Part shown: in pieces, positions 19,476 to 31,147 of the stretch
How positions within the stretch are numbered: the first letter of the stretch is position 1
How the letters are laid out: each line of letters starts with the position of its first letter
Position numbers and translations under genes: made by a program
Assembly (NCBI RefSeq): GCF_013376045.1
Contig: NZ_JABMJG010000001.1
Coordinates: forward strand, 124,001-188,000
Direction: 5' to 3'
DNA length: 64,000 nucleotides
From: Variovorax sp. SG517
GTDB taxonomy: Bacteria > Pseudomonadota > Gammaproteobacteria > Burkholderiales > Burkholderiaceae_C
The notes under the pieces: generated by a model
Databases searched by the model: none
What the model was told of the DNA's origin: nothing
The model's input: the letters and a program-made list of their open reading frames with translations, nothing else

Positions 19476-20643
19476 TCTTGTCGCCGCCCGGCACCTTGCC
19501 TTCCACGCCCTTGACGTAGAAGTTCACGCCCGACAGGAACTTGTCGTCGGCCACTGCGTCCTTGGCGACCACTTCCTTGCCGTCCTGGCCGAGGATCGGG
19601 CCCTTCCAGATCGCGAAGCTGCCGTCCTTCAGGCCCTTCTTCACTTCCTCGACCTTGGCCTTGGTCTCGGCCGGCACGTCCTCGGCGACGGACACGAGGT
19701 CGATCGCGCCTTCCTTCACGCCCCACCAGGCCTGGCCGGTGGTCCACTTGCCGTCCAGGGCTTCCTGGGTGGCCTTGATGTAGTACGGGGCCCAGTTGAT
19801 GGTGGCCGAGGCCAGGTGGGCCTTGGGACCGTAGGCGGTCATGTCGGAGTCCCAGCCGAAGGCGCGCTTGCCCTTTTCCTGCGCGGTCTTGAGCACGGCC
19901 GGCGAGTCGGTGTTCTGGAACAGCACGTCGGCGCCGCCGTTGATGAGGGCGGTGGCGGCTTCGGTTTCCTTCGGGGGGCTGAACCACTCGTTCACCCACA
20001 CGACCTTGGTCGTGATCTTCGGGTTCACCGACTGCGCGCCCAGCGTGAAGCTGTTGATGTTGCGCAGCACTTCGGGAATAGGCACCGAGCCGACCACGCC
20101 CAGCGTGTTGCTCTTGGTCATGGCGCCGGCAATGATGCCGGCCATGTACGCGCCCTCGTACGTGCGGCTGTCGTAGGTGCGCATGTTGTCCGAGGTCTTG
20201 TAGCCGGTGGCGTGCTCGAACTTCACTTCCTTGCTGTCGGCCGCGACCTTCAGCATGGGCTCCATGTAGCCGAAGGTGGTGCCGAAGATCAGCTTGTTGC
20301 CCTGTCCGACCATGTCGCGGAACACGCGCTCGGCGTCGGCGCCCTCGGGCACGCTCTCGACGAAGGTGGTCTTGATCTTGTCGCCGAATTCCTTCTCGAG
20401 CGCCTTGCGTGCGTTGTCGTGCGCGAAGGTCCAGCCGCCGTCGCCAACCGGGCCGACGTATGCGAATGCGATGTTCAGCGGCGCTGCCGGGGCCGGAGCC
20501 GCTGCGGCGGGTGCCGGGGCCGGCGCGGGTGCAGCCGCAGGAGCCGCCGCTTCTTCTTTCTTGCCGCAGCCGATCAGGGCCGCCGAAGCGACCGCCGTGA
20601 GGGCGGCCAGCTTGAGCAGGGAGCGCTTGTTCAGATCATTCAT
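19471..20643 (-). CDS. BMP-family lipoprotein, nucleoside/purine ABC transporter binding protein
   Basis: A 390-residue exported lipoprotein: signal peptide with lipobox ALIGC (Cys26), an Ala/Pro-rich tether at about 30-55, then a PnrA/BMP-type binding domain (IAFAYVGPVGDGGWTFAHD, FGYMEPMLKVAADS, GAYMAGIIAGAMTKS, DVLFQNTDSPAV). BMP proteins bind nucleosides or purines for ABC import. It is the last gene of an operon with an ATPase and two permeases and adjoins AzgA and xanthine dehydrogenase genes, so a purine or nucleoside destined for oxidation is the likely ligand. Its stop codon lies inside repeat copy B. Confidence 0.92.
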   Translation of the reverse strand: MNDLNKRSLLKLAALTAVASAALIGCGKKEEAAAPAAAPAPAPAPAAAAPAPAAPLNIAFAYVGPVGDGGWTFAHDNARKALEKEFGDKIKTTFVESVPEGADAERVFRDMVGQGNKLIFGTTFGYMEPMLKVAADSKEVKFEHATGYKTSDNMRTYDSRTYEGAYMAGIIAGAMTKSNTLGVVGSVPIPEVLRNINSFTLGAQSVNPKITTKVVWVNEWFSPPKETEAATALINGGADVLFQNTDSPAVLKTAQEKGKRAFGWDSDMTAYGPKAHLASATINWAPYYIKATQEALDGKWTTGQAWWGVKEGAIDLVSVAEDVPAETKAKVEEVKKGLKDGSFAIWKGPILGQDGKEVVAKDAVADDKFLSGVNFYVKGVEGKVPGGDKK

Positions 20644-20692
20644 TGTCGGAAATCCTCAAAAGGACAGGTTGGCGGGAAAACGAAAAACGCGA

Positions 20693-21613
20693 TTATGAGC
20701 CGGGGTAGAACGGTTTCCCGATGGAAGCCGGCATGTTGGCGCGGATGAAGGCCGGGTTGCGCGAGATCAGCGCCAGCACCACGATCGGCGCGATGTACTG
20801 CAGCATGCTGAGGAACTGCGCGGGCACGTCAACGCCGCTGCTCTGCAAGTGGAAGCCCAGCATCGACACGCCGCCGAACAGGTAGGCGCCCAGCAGCACC
20901 CGCACCGGCCGCCAGGTGGCGAAGGTGGTGAGCGCCAGCGCGATCCAGCCGCGGCCGGCCACCATGCCCTCGACCCACAGCGGCGTGTACACCGTCGAGA
21001 GATACGCGCCCGCCAGCCCGCACAGCGCGCCGCCCGCGATCACCGCCATGAAGCGGATGCGCCGCACCGGATAGCCCAGCGCATGCGCCGACTCCGGCGA
21101 CTCGCCCACCGAGCGCAGCACCAGCCCGGCGCGCGTGCGGTAGAGGAACCAGATCAGCCCGAAGGTCAGCACCACCGCGAAATACACCATCGGGTGATGG
21201 CGGAACAGCGCCGGCCCGACCAGCGGAATGTCGCCCAGCACGGGAATGGCATACGAGGCGCTTTCCGGCAGCTTCGCCTGCACGAAGCTGATGCCAGCGA
21301 AGGCCGAGAAACCGACGCCGAAGAGGCTCAGCGCAAGCCCGGTCGCGTACTGGTTGGTGTTGAGCCAGATCACCAGCACGCCGAAGAAGGCCGCGAGCAA
21401 GGCGCCCGCCGCCATGCCCGCGAGAAAGCCGAGCCAGGGGTTGTGCGTGGTGACGACCGTCGCGAAGCCCGCGATGGCGGCGCACAGCATCATGCCCTCG
21501 GCACCGAGGTTGACGATGCCGGCCTTCTCGTTGATGAGCAGGCCCAGCGCCGCGATGGCGAGCACGGTGCCCGCGCTCAGCGTGGAACCCAAGAGGAGTG
21601 CGTAGCTTTCCAT
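20693..21613 (-). CDS. nucleoside/purine ABC transporter permease (second subunit)
   Basis: A 306-residue inner-membrane permease of the BPD_transp_2 (YufQ-like) family. It has about eight to ten TM segments, an N-terminal GTVLAIAALGLLINEKAGIV and the GxEGxM motif (NLGAEGMMLCAAIAG) typical of nucleoside importers. The ATG at 21613 is only two bases from the stop of the partner permease, so the two are co-translated. It forms the heterodimeric pore with the 382-residue subunit. Confidence 0.92.
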   Translation of the reverse strand: MESYALLLGSTLSAGTVLAIAALGLLINEKAGIVNLGAEGMMLCAAIAGFATVVTTHNPWLGFLAGMAAGALLAAFFGVLVIWLNTNQYATGLALSLFGVGFSAFAGISFVQAKLPESASYAIPVLGDIPLVGPALFRHHPMVYFAVVLTFGLIWFLYRTRAGLVLRSVGESPESAHALGYPVRRIRFMAVIAGGALCGLAGAYLSTVYTPLWVEGMVAGRGWIALALTTFATWRPVRVLLGAYLFGGVSMLGFHLQSSGVDVPAQFLSMLQYIAPIVVLALISRNPAFIRANMPASIGKPFYPGS

Positions 21614-21615
21614 GG

Positions 21616-22764
21616 TCAGTGGCTCCCTTCGGTGGTACGCGCGACGGGTGCGGTAATGGGCGTGCTCGCCTGCAGCGAGGCGGTGGTCATGGAAGAGGCG
21701 GCCTTCGCGGCCGCCTTGCGCCGGATGCGGTAGGCGATGAGCGTGTCGCAGGCCAGCAGCGTGAAGAGCAGCAGCCCCTGGAACACGCCGGTGAGCGACT
21801 TCGGCAGCCCGAGGCGCGATTGCGCCAGCTCGCCGCCGATGTAGAACATGCTCATCAGGATGGCCGAGAAGATCATGCCCACCGGGTGCAGCCGCCCGAC
21901 GAAGGCCACGATGATGGCCGCGAAGCCGTAGCCCGCCGGCACGTAGGGCGTGAGCTGCCCGAGCGGCCCGGCCACTTCGAGCGCACCAGCCAGGCCGGCG
22001 GCCGCGCCTGAGGTCAGCAGCGCGATCCACACCGCGCGCCGCGCCGAGAAGCCGGCGTAGCGCGAAGCCGCCGGTGCCAGCCCGCCGACCTGCTGCGCGA
22101 AGCCCGCGCGCGTGCGGAACAGGAACACCCACAGCGCGCCCGCTCCCACCAGCGCGATCACCAGCCCGATGCTCACGCGCGAGCCCTTGAACAGGCGCGG
22201 AATCTGCGTGACCGCCTCGAAGGTCTTGGTCTGCGGGAAGTTGTAGCCGTGCGGGTCCTTCCACGGTCCGTAGACCATGTAGCCCAGCAGCAGCGTGGCC
22301 ACGTAGACCAGCATCAGGCTCACCAGGATCTCGTTGGCGTTGCACTTGTCGCGCAGGAAGGCGACGATGCCCGCCCACACCATGCCGCCGACGATGCCCG
22401 CCAGCAGGATGGCCACGACGATCCACTGCCCCGTGTTCTTGTCGGCCAAAAGCGCCACGCCGCCCGCGGCGATGGCGCCGAACACGAACTGCCCCTCGGC
22501 GCCGATGTTCCACACGTTGGAGCGGAAGCACACCGCCAGCCCCAGCGCGATGATGAGCAGCGGCGTCGCCTTCACCATCAGTTCGCCAATGGCGTAGCCG
22601 TTCTTGATGGGCTCGTAGAAGAACACCAGCAGACCCTTGACCGGGTCCTTGCCGAGCGCGGCGAAGAGCGCGACGCCGATCAGCACGGTGATCAGCAGGG
22701 CCAGGATCGGCGACGCATAGCTCCAGAAGCGCGAAAGCTCCGGACGCGGTTCGAGCTTAAGCAT
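21616..22764 (-). CDS. nucleoside/purine ABC transporter permease (first subunit)
   Basis: A 382-residue permease of the YufP-like family: hydrophobic throughout, with VWNIGAEGQFVFGAIAAGG marking the nucleoside-type permease signature. The N-terminal helix follows a short polar leader (MLKLEPRPELSRFW). The C-terminal 35 residues are polar and Ala/Thr-rich and probably cytoplasmic. It overlaps the ATPase gene by eight bases upstream and nearly abuts the second permease downstream. Confidence 0.92.
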   Translation of the reverse strand: MLKLEPRPELSRFWSYASPILALLITVLIGVALFAALGKDPVKGLLVFFYEPIKNGYAIGELMVKATPLLIIALGLAVCFRSNVWNIGAEGQFVFGAIAAGGVALLADKNTGQWIVVAILLAGIVGGMVWAGIVAFLRDKCNANEILVSLMLVYVATLLLGYMVYGPWKDPHGYNFPQTKTFEAVTQIPRLFKGSRVSIGLVIALVGAGALWVFLFRTRAGFAQQVGGLAPAASRYAGFSARRAVWIALLTSGAAAGLAGALEVAGPLGQLTPYVPAGYGFAAIIVAFVGRLHPVGMIFSAILMSMFYIGGELAQSRLGLPKSLTGVFQGLLLFTLLACDTLIAYRIRRKAAAKAASSMTTASLQASTPITAPVARTTEGSH

Positions 22765-24289
22765 GGGCCGCCTCCGAAGTCTTGTTGCCGGCGCCGTGCC
22801 ACAGCCCGCTCATCCACTCGCCGATCTGCTGCAGCGTCGCTGCGGCACGGTCGATGGAAGGCGACAGCCGCCCCTTGGCGATCACGTGCAGCCGGTCGCT
22901 GATGTTGAACAGCTCGTCGAGTTCCTCGCTGATCACCAGCACGGCGCAACCCGCATCGCGCAGCGCGAGGATCTCGGCGTGGATCAGCGCGGCCGCGCCC
23001 ACGTCCACGCCCCAGGTCGGCTGCGAGACGACGAAGAGCTTCGGCTTTGCGTCGATCTCTCGCCCGACGATGAATTTCTGCAGGTTGCCGCCCGAGAGCG
23101 AGCGCGCCGCCGCCCTCGGACCACCGGCCTTGACCTTGAAGCGCTCGATGATGGCCTTGGCCTGGCGCTCCAGCGTGCCGGTGCTGATCCATCCGCCCCG
23201 GCCCACCGCCTCGCTGCGCGTGAGCAGCAGGTTGTGCGCCAGCCCCAGCGTGGGCACCGCGCCGCGGCCCAGCCGCTCTTCCGGCACGAAATGCAGGCCC
23301 AGCGCACGCCGCGCCCGAGGCCGCAGCCGGCCGGCGGGCTTGTCGAACACGCGCACCATCGGCGCCTCGGCCCGCACGTCCTCTCCGGAAAGCGCGTAGA
23401 GCAGTTCCTTCTGGCCGTTGCCCGATACACCCGCGATGCCGACGACCTCGCCCGCGCGCACCTCGAAGGAGATGCCGTCGAGATCGACGCCGAACTGGTC
23501 CTCGCGCGCCAGCGACAGCCCGTCGACGCGCAGCGCCACGGCGCCCGCGTGCACCGGGCGGTGCTGCAGCGGCGGAGGCTCGCTGCCGATCATCAGCCGC
23601 GACAGCGACTGCGTGCTCTCGTTCTGCGGATTGCACACCCCCGTCACCTTGCCGCCGCGCAGCACCGTGCAGGCGCTGCACAGTTCCTGGATCTCGTGCA
23701 GCTTGTGGCTGATGTAGAGGATGCTGCAGCCCTCGGAAGACAGCTTCTTCAGCACGGTGAAGAGCTTGATCACCGCCTGCGGCGTCAGCACCGAGGTCGG
23801 CTCGTCGAGGATCAGCAGCCGGGGGTTGGTGAGCAGCGCGCGGATGATCTCCACCCGCTGCATCTCGCCCACCGACAGCGTGTGCACCGGCCGCGCCGGG
23901 TCGATGTCGAGGCCGTACTCGCTCGCCTTGGCCGTGATGCTGCGCGTGACCTCGGCCAACTGCAGCGACTTGTCCAGGCCCAGCCAGACGTTCTCGGCCA
24001 CGGTGAGCGTGTCGAACAGGCTGAAGTGCTGGAACACCATGCTGATGCCCAGCGCCCTCGCCTGCTGCGGGTTGCGCAGGCTGACGGCCTGGCCGTCGAA
24101 CATCACCGTACCTTCGTCGGGCTTGACCGACCCGTAGATGATCTTCATCAGGGTCGACTTGCCGGCGCCGTTCTCGCCGAGCACGGCGTGGATCTCGCCG
24201 GGCGCGACGCTCAGGGAGATGTCGCTGTTGGCCACCACCGCGGGGTACCGCTTGGTGATGTTCGCGAGCTGGAGTCTGGGGGTTGTCAT
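22757..24289 (-). CDS. nucleoside/purine ABC transporter ATP-binding protein (two ABC domains)
   Basis: A 510-residue protein with two ATPase domains. The first has GENGAGKST, an LSVGEMQRV signature and LLILDEPTSVLTP. The second has GVSGNGQKELL in place of a Walker A lysine motif, LSGGNLQKF, and FVVSQPTWGVDV. The degenerate second site is normal for sugar/nucleoside-type ABC ATPases such as YufO. It is the first gene of the four-gene importer operon, 124 bases downstream of the AzgA permease gene on the same strand. Confidence 0.92.
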   Translation of the reverse strand: MTTPRLQLANITKRYPAVVANSDISLSVAPGEIHAVLGENGAGKSTLMKIIYGSVKPDEGTVMFDGQAVSLRNPQQARALGISMVFQHFSLFDTLTVAENVWLGLDKSLQLAEVTRSITAKASEYGLDIDPARPVHTLSVGEMQRVEIIRALLTNPRLLILDEPTSVLTPQAVIKLFTVLKKLSSEGCSILYISHKLHEIQELCSACTVLRGGKVTGVCNPQNESTQSLSRLMIGSEPPPLQHRPVHAGAVALRVDGLSLAREDQFGVDLDGISFEVRAGEVVGIAGVSGNGQKELLYALSGEDVRAEAPMVRVFDKPAGRLRPRARRALGLHFVPEERLGRGAVPTLGLAHNLLLTRSEAVGRGGWISTGTLERQAKAIIERFKVKAGGPRAAARSLSGGNLQKFIVGREIDAKPKLFVVSQPTWGVDVGAAALIHAEILALRDAGCAVLVISEELDELFNISDRLHVIAKGRLSPSIDRAAATLQQIGEWMSGLWHGAGNKTSEAAHA

Positions 24290-24413
24290 GCCGGGTTTCG
24301 TGGATTTGTCTCGTTCAACAGCAACAAAGCGGGAACGGCCATGAGTCTAATGGCGTCCCCGCGACCATCGGCGCCCGACGGCGCTTCGCTCAGCTCTCAG
24401 TTCATGGCTTCAA

Positions 24414-25814
24414 TCAGTGCCCACCGATGTAGGCGAACTTGAAGAGGAACACGGCTGCGATGACCCAGACCATCGCATGCACTTCCCGTGCCCGCCCGGT
24501 GCACAGCTTCAGCACCGCGTAGGTGATGAAGCCGAAGGCCAGGCCGTTGGCGATCGAGTAGGTGAAAGGCATGGCCAGCGCGGTCACGGCCGCAGGGATC
24601 ACCTCGGTGGTGTCCTCCCAGTCGAGCTCGACCAGGTCGCGCAGCATCAGGCAGCCCACGAAAAGCAGCGCCGGTGCGGTGGCGTAGGCCGGCACCGAGC
24701 CCGCCAGCGGCGAGATCATCAGGCAGGCCAGGAAGAGCAGCGCAACCACCACCGCCGTGAGGCCGGTGCGGCCGCCCGCCTGCACGCCGGCCGCGCTTTC
24801 CACGTAGGCCGTGGTGCTCGATGTGCCCAGCAGCGAGCCCGCGAAGATCGCGCCGCTGTCGGCCAGCAGCGCTTTGTTCATTCGCTCCATCTTGCCCGGC
24901 ACCAGCAGGCCGGCGCGCTTGGCCACGCCCATCAGCGTGCCGGTGGCGTCGAACATCTCGACCAGGAAGAACACCAGCACCACGTTCAGGATGCCGCCCT
25001 TGAGCGCGCCCAGGATGTCCAGCTGCATGAAGGTCGGCGCGATGGACGGCGGCGCGTCGAACACGCCGTGGAACTTGTTGCCGCCGAAGAAGAACGACAG
25101 CACCGTCACCGTGATGATCCCGATCAGGATCGCGCCGCGCACTTTCAGCTTGTCCAGCGCCACGATGATGAGGAAGCCCAGCGTCGCCAGGATCACCGGC
25201 GCCGAGTGCAGGTCGCCCAGCGTGACGAAGGTGGCGGGCGATGCGGCCACCACGCCCGCGCTCTTCAGTGCGATGAGCGCCAGGAACATGCCGATGCCCA
25301 CCGTGATCGCCGTTCGCAGCGACTGCGGTATGCCCTGTATGAAGAGCTCCCGCAGCCCGGTGACCGTGACGATCAGGAACAGGCAGCCCGAGATGAACAC
25401 CGCGCCCAGCGCCACCTGCCACGTGTAGCCCATGCCCAGCACCACCACATAGGAGAAGTAGGCGTTCAGGCCCATGCCCGGCGCCATGGCGATCGGGTAG
25501 TTGGCATACAGGCCCATGATCAGCGTGCCCAGCGCCGCGATCAGGCAGGTGGCCACGAAGACCGCGCCCTTGGGCATGCCCGCATCACCGAGGATCGACG
25601 GGTTCACGAAGATGATGTAGGCCATCGTCAGGAAGGTGGTCAGCCCCGCGATGACCTCTGTGCGCACGGTGGTGTTGTGCGCGCTGAGCTTGAACAGGCG
25701 TTCAAGCAGACCCGAGCCGCTTGCGCTGCCCACAGCCGCGCGCGGGCGCGCGGACTCGACATGCCCCGGCGCGCGGGGCTCGGCGCCTTTCGGCGCCTGT
25801 TCAAACGTACTCAT
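24414..25814 (-). CDS. AzgA-type purine permease (NCS2 family)
   Basis: A 466-residue secondary transporter of the AzgA group for adenine, guanine and hypoxanthine. Motifs seen: TTFLTMAYIIFVNPSIL in the first helix, APGMGLNAYFSYVVV, the substrate-region FLVEMFDATGTLMGVA and SSTTAYVESAAGVQAGGRTG. I start it at the ATG at 25814, eight bases after GGAGA; in-frame ATGs at 25850 and 25865 are alternatives. A polar N-terminal extension of about 35 residues precedes the first helix. Neighbouring xanthine dehydrogenase and the purine ABC importer make purine-base uptake for catabolism the likely role. Confidence 0.92.
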   Translation of the reverse strand: MSTFEQAPKGAEPRAPGHVESARPRAAVGSASGSGLLERLFKLSAHNTTVRTEVIAGLTTFLTMAYIIFVNPSILGDAGMPKGAVFVATCLIAALGTLIMGLYANYPIAMAPGMGLNAYFSYVVVLGMGYTWQVALGAVFISGCLFLIVTVTGLRELFIQGIPQSLRTAITVGIGMFLALIALKSAGVVAASPATFVTLGDLHSAPVILATLGFLIIVALDKLKVRGAILIGIITVTVLSFFFGGNKFHGVFDAPPSIAPTFMQLDILGALKGGILNVVLVFFLVEMFDATGTLMGVAKRAGLLVPGKMERMNKALLADSGAIFAGSLLGTSSTTAYVESAAGVQAGGRTGLTAVVVALLFLACLMISPLAGSVPAYATAPALLFVGCLMLRDLVELDWEDTTEVIPAAVTALAMPFTYSIANGLAFGFITYAVLKLCTGRAREVHAMVWVIAAVFLFKFAYIGGH

Positions 25815-25889
25815 TTCGCTTGTCTCCAGCTGTTGTAGTGGCGGTTTCATCGTTGCCCCGCTCACGACGCCGGCGCGAACGGGGTTCTC

Positions 25890-26900
25890 TCAGGGATCCG
25901 ATGTTTCAGGTGCGGCGGGCGGGCGCGCTGTCGTGCCGGGGGCGCCGGGTCCGCCGGGTATGGCCGAAACCGGAGGCCGCAGCGACGCCGCCACCTCCTT
26001 GATGCATTCGCGCAGCCAGCGCGCCGAGCTCGACGAATGGGTGCGTTCGTGCCAGAGCTGGTAGTACATGAGGCGCGGCAGCGCCACCGGGCATTCGAGG
26101 ATCTTCAGCGGCAGCCGTGAGGCGAAGCGCTCGCAGTACTGGCGCCCCGTGGTCAGCACCAGCAGGCTGGAGGCAACCATGTCGGGAATCAGCCCGAAGT
26201 GCGCGCAGCGCGCCGTGATGTTGCGCTGCCGGCCCAGCTCGTCGAGCATCTGGTCGATGATGCCGCGCCCGCCCGGATGCATGGGCGTGGGCGCGATGTG
26301 CTCGGCCGCCAGCCAGGTCTCCAGGTCCCAGCCGCGGCGCACCGCCGGATGGTCCTTGTTGACCAGCGAGACCACGTCGTCCCCGAAGAGCCGCGCCATG
26401 TGCAGGTCTTCCGGCGGCTTGAGCCAGTTGCCGATCACCAGGTCGACCTGGCCGAGCGCCAGGTGCCCGTGGTAGTCCGAGTCGGGCGTGAGCGCATGGA
26501 TCTCGATCTGGCACAGCGGCGCGTCGCGCTTGACCTGCGCGACCAGCATCGGCAGGAACAGCGGGTCCATGTAGTCGCTGGCCGCGATGCGGAAGGTGGT
26601 GGCCGCCGACTGCGGATCGAAGCCGCGCGCGTCCGAGAACAGCATCTCTGCCGCGCGAAGGATGCTCGCGGCCGGTTCGATCATGCGCAGCCCCGCGTCG
26701 GTCGGCACCATGCCCGAGCCCGAGCGCACCAGCAGCGGATCGCCCGAGAGCTCGCGCAGCCGCTTCAGCGCCGCCGACACCGCCGGCTGGTACATGCCCA
26801 GCCGGATGGCAGCACGCGAGACGCTGCGATCGGTCAGCACGGTGTGAAGCACCCTGATGAGGTGTAGATCGATCTTGTCGAAAAGAGCCTGGTCTCTCAT
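25890..26900 (-). CDS. LysR-family regulator of the purine region
   Basis: A 336-residue LysR protein. The helix-turn-helix sits in residues 10-65 (VLTDRSVSRAAIRLGMYQPA, VSAALKRLRELSGDPLLVRS), followed by the effector domain and a Gly/Pro-rich C-terminal tail. It resembles the PbrR/NodD-like branch with FRIAASDYMDPLFLPMLVAQ. It lies between xdhB and the AzgA permease, all on the minus strand, so it probably controls purine uptake and oxidation. The upstream gap contains CTGTATAACTGT, a partial dyad. Confidence 0.9.
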   Translation of the reverse strand: MRDQALFDKIDLHLIRVLHTVLTDRSVSRAAIRLGMYQPAVSAALKRLRELSGDPLLVRSGSGMVPTDAGLRMIEPAASILRAAEMLFSDARGFDPQSAATTFRIAASDYMDPLFLPMLVAQVKRDAPLCQIEIHALTPDSDYHGHLALGQVDLVIGNWLKPPEDLHMARLFGDDVVSLVNKDHPAVRRGWDLETWLAAEHIAPTPMHPGGRGIIDQMLDELGRQRNITARCAHFGLIPDMVASSLLVLTTGRQYCERFASRLPLKILECPVALPRLMYYQLWHERTHSSSSARWLRECIKEVAASLRPPVSAIPGGPGAPGTTARPPAAPETSDP

Positions 26901-27003
26901 GGCTGTTCACACCTTTCCTGTCTGTGCGAACAGTTATACAGCGCGGCATTTGGCGAGACTCGGTATGGGAGTGAAGCTCGGACCGTGCGAGCACGGCCCG
27001 CGG

Positions 27004-29463
27004 TCATTCGGCCGATGCCGCCTGCACCACCGTGATGGCGCGAAGAATCGACTCGCTCGTGGCCGGCGCCTTCAGCGGCGGATCGACCCTGTGCCCGCCC
27101 GCGGCCGACACCGCGTCGCGGATCGCGAAGAACACCGAGAACGGCAGCAGGAGCGGCGGCTCGCCCACGGCCTTGCTGCGGTGGATCGAGTCCTCGAAGT
27201 TCTGGCCCTCGAACAGGCGCACGTTGAACACCGGCGGGCAGTCGTTGGCCGTCGGGATCTTGTAGGTGCTGGGCGCGTGCGTGGTGAGCTTGCCGCTTTG
27301 CGGGTGCCACACCAGCTCCTCGGTGGTGAGCCAGCCCATGCCCTGGATGAAGGCGCCCTCGACCTGGCCGATGTCCACCGCCGGGTTCAGCGACTTGCCC
27401 GCGTCGTGCAGGATGTCGGCGCGCAGCAGCTTCCATTCGCCGGTGAGCGTGTCCACGATCACCTCGCTCACCGCCGCGCCGTAGGCGTAGTAGTAGAACG
27501 GGCGGCCCTGCATCTTGTCCTTGTCCCAGCTCAGGCCGGGCGTGGCATAGAAGCCGTCGGACCACAGCTGCTTGCGGTCGAGGTAGGCCTCGCCCACCAC
27601 GGTGCTGAAGGCCAGCGAGCGGCCGTTGACCTCGACCGTGTCGTTGGCAAAGCGCACTTCGCTCGCCTTGCCGCCGTGGCGCTCGGCCGCGCATTCGGCC
27701 AGGCGCTCTTTGATCTGGCGCGCCGCGTCCTGCGCGGCCTTGCCGTTGAGGTCGGCGCCGGTCGATGCGGCCGTGGCCGAGGTGTTCGCCACCTTGGTCG
27801 TGTCGGTGGCGGTGACGCGCACGCGCTCGAAGCTCACGCCCAGCTCGTGCGCCACCACCTGGGCCACCTTGGTGTTCAGGCCCTGCCCCATCTCGGTGCC
27901 GCCATGGTTCACCAGGATCGAGCCGTCGGTGTACACGTGCACCAGCGCGCCGGCCTGGTTGAAGTGCTTCACGTTGAAGGAGATGCCGAACTTCAGCGGC
28001 GCCAGCGCCAGCCCGCGCTTGAGCACCGGGCTCTTCGCGTTGAAGGCGGCGATGTCCTCGCGACGCGCGCGGTAGTCGCTGCTGGCCTCCAGGTCGGCCA
28101 CGAGTTCGTGGACGATGTTGTCGGTCACGGTCTGGCGGTACGGCGTGACGTTGTTTTCGGTCTTGCCGTAGAAGTTGACGCGCCGCACGTCCAGCGGGTC
28201 GCGCTTCAGCGCGCGGGCCACCGAGTCCAGGATGTTCTCGATGGCAATGGCGCCCTGCGGACCGCCGAAGCCGCGGAAGGCCGTGTTGCTCTGCGTGTTG
28301 GTCTTGCCCGAGAAGCCGTGCATGGCCACGTTGGGCAGCCAGTAGGCGTTGTCGAAGTGGCACAGCGCGCGGGTCATCACCGGGCCCGAGAGGTCGGCCG
28401 AGTGGCCAGCGCGCGAGACCATCGCGATCTCCGCGCCGAGGATGCGGCCCTCGCCGTCGTAGCCCACTTCGTACTCGTACCAGAAGCAATGGCGCCGGCC
28501 GGTGACCATGAAGTCGTCGTCGCGGTCCAGCCGCAGCTTCACCGGGCGCTGCAGCTGCCGTGCCGCGATGGCGGCCACGCAGGCGAAGAGCGCCGACTGC
28601 GACTCCTTGCCGCCGAAGCCGCCGCCCATGCGCCGGCATTCGACGTGCACCTCGTTCGACTGCAGGTGCAGCGCATGCGCCACCAGGTGCTGCATCTCGC
28701 TCGGATGCTGCGTGGAGCAGTGGATGTGCAGCGCGCCGCCTTCCTTCGGAATGGCGTAGCTGATCTGGCCTTCCAGGTAGAACTGCTCCTGCCCGCCCAC
28801 GTCGAAGGTGGCCTTGTGGCGGTGCGGCGCCGCGGCGATGGCGGCGCGCACGGCCGCCTCGTCGCCCTCGTTGGCGGCACCGCCGCTGCGCACGATGTGC
28901 ATCGGCGGCACCACGTACTGGCCGCGCTCGTGTGCGGCCTGCGGCGTGAGCACGGGCGGCTGCGCCTCGATGGTCAGCGCGTCCTTGGCCTTCGCGGCGG
29001 CGCGGCGCGCGGCGTCGCGCGTCTCCGCGATCACGGCGAACACCGGCTGACCGAGGTAGCGGATCTCGCCGCCGTCGTTCACCGGCAGCAGGATGGGGTC
29101 GTCATGGATGATCGAGCCGCAGTCGTTGGTGCCCGGAATGTCGTTGGCCGTGATGACCGCGACCACGCCCGGCATCGCGCGGATGGCGTCCAGCGAGATC
29201 GCCGTGACGCGCCCGTTGGCCGCCGGCGAAAGCCCCAGCGCGCAGTGCAGCGTGCCGGCGAGCTCGGGAATGTCGTCGATGTAGGTGGCCTCTCCGGCCA
29301 CGTGCAGATGGGCCGACTCGTGCGGGCGGCTGATGCCCACGCGCATGCCGCGCTCGTGCGCCAGCGCCTCGGCGCCCACGTCGATGCGGGCGGCGGTGTT
29401 GGCCAGGTAGTCGGCGAAGGCCTCGGCGGGCTGCAGCAGGCGGGCGTCGATGGGTTTGTTCAT
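27004..29463 (-). CDS. xdhB: xanthine dehydrogenase, molybdopterin-binding large subunit XdhB
   Basis: An 819-residue molybdenum hydroxylase subunit. Aldehyde-oxidase-type motifs occur in order: the hammerhead domain (GEATYIDDIPELAGTLHCAL), GGFGGKE, FRGFGGPQGAIAIENILD, VNHGGTEMGQGLNTKV and, near the C-terminus, the catalytic glutamate in SKAVGEPPLLLP. It oxidises hypoxanthine to xanthine and xanthine to urate at the Mo cofactor. The ATG at 29463 is two bases from the xdhA stop, so the subunits are made together. XdhC for cofactor insertion is encoded far away at 60822. Confidence 0.96.
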   Translation of the reverse strand: MNKPIDARLLQPAEAFADYLANTAARIDVGAEALAHERGMRVGISRPHESAHLHVAGEATYIDDIPELAGTLHCALGLSPAANGRVTAISLDAIRAMPGVVAVITANDIPGTNDCGSIIHDDPILLPVNDGGEIRYLGQPVFAVIAETRDAARRAAAKAKDALTIEAQPPVLTPQAAHERGQYVVPPMHIVRSGGAANEGDEAAVRAAIAAAPHRHKATFDVGGQEQFYLEGQISYAIPKEGGALHIHCSTQHPSEMQHLVAHALHLQSNEVHVECRRMGGGFGGKESQSALFACVAAIAARQLQRPVKLRLDRDDDFMVTGRRHCFWYEYEVGYDGEGRILGAEIAMVSRAGHSADLSGPVMTRALCHFDNAYWLPNVAMHGFSGKTNTQSNTAFRGFGGPQGAIAIENILDSVARALKRDPLDVRRVNFYGKTENNVTPYRQTVTDNIVHELVADLEASSDYRARREDIAAFNAKSPVLKRGLALAPLKFGISFNVKHFNQAGALVHVYTDGSILVNHGGTEMGQGLNTKVAQVVAHELGVSFERVRVTATDTTKVANTSATAASTGADLNGKAAQDAARQIKERLAECAAERHGGKASEVRFANDTVEVNGRSLAFSTVVGEAYLDRKQLWSDGFYATPGLSWDKDKMQGRPFYYYAYGAAVSEVIVDTLTGEWKLLRADILHDAGKSLNPAVDIGQVEGAFIQGMGWLTTEELVWHPQSGKLTTHAPSTYKIPTANDCPPVFNVRLFEGQNFEDSIHRSKAVGEPPLLLPFSVFFAIRDAVSAAGGHRVDPPLKAPATSESILRAITVVQAASAE

Positions 29464-29465
29464 GG

Positions 29466-31079
<1,614 letters not shown>

Positions 31080-31147
31080 GCTTTTAGGGCTCGTGGGCGA
31101 CCCTTCGTGGGTCAGTCATGGACGTTAGCGGCTTGTCCGGCCTCTTG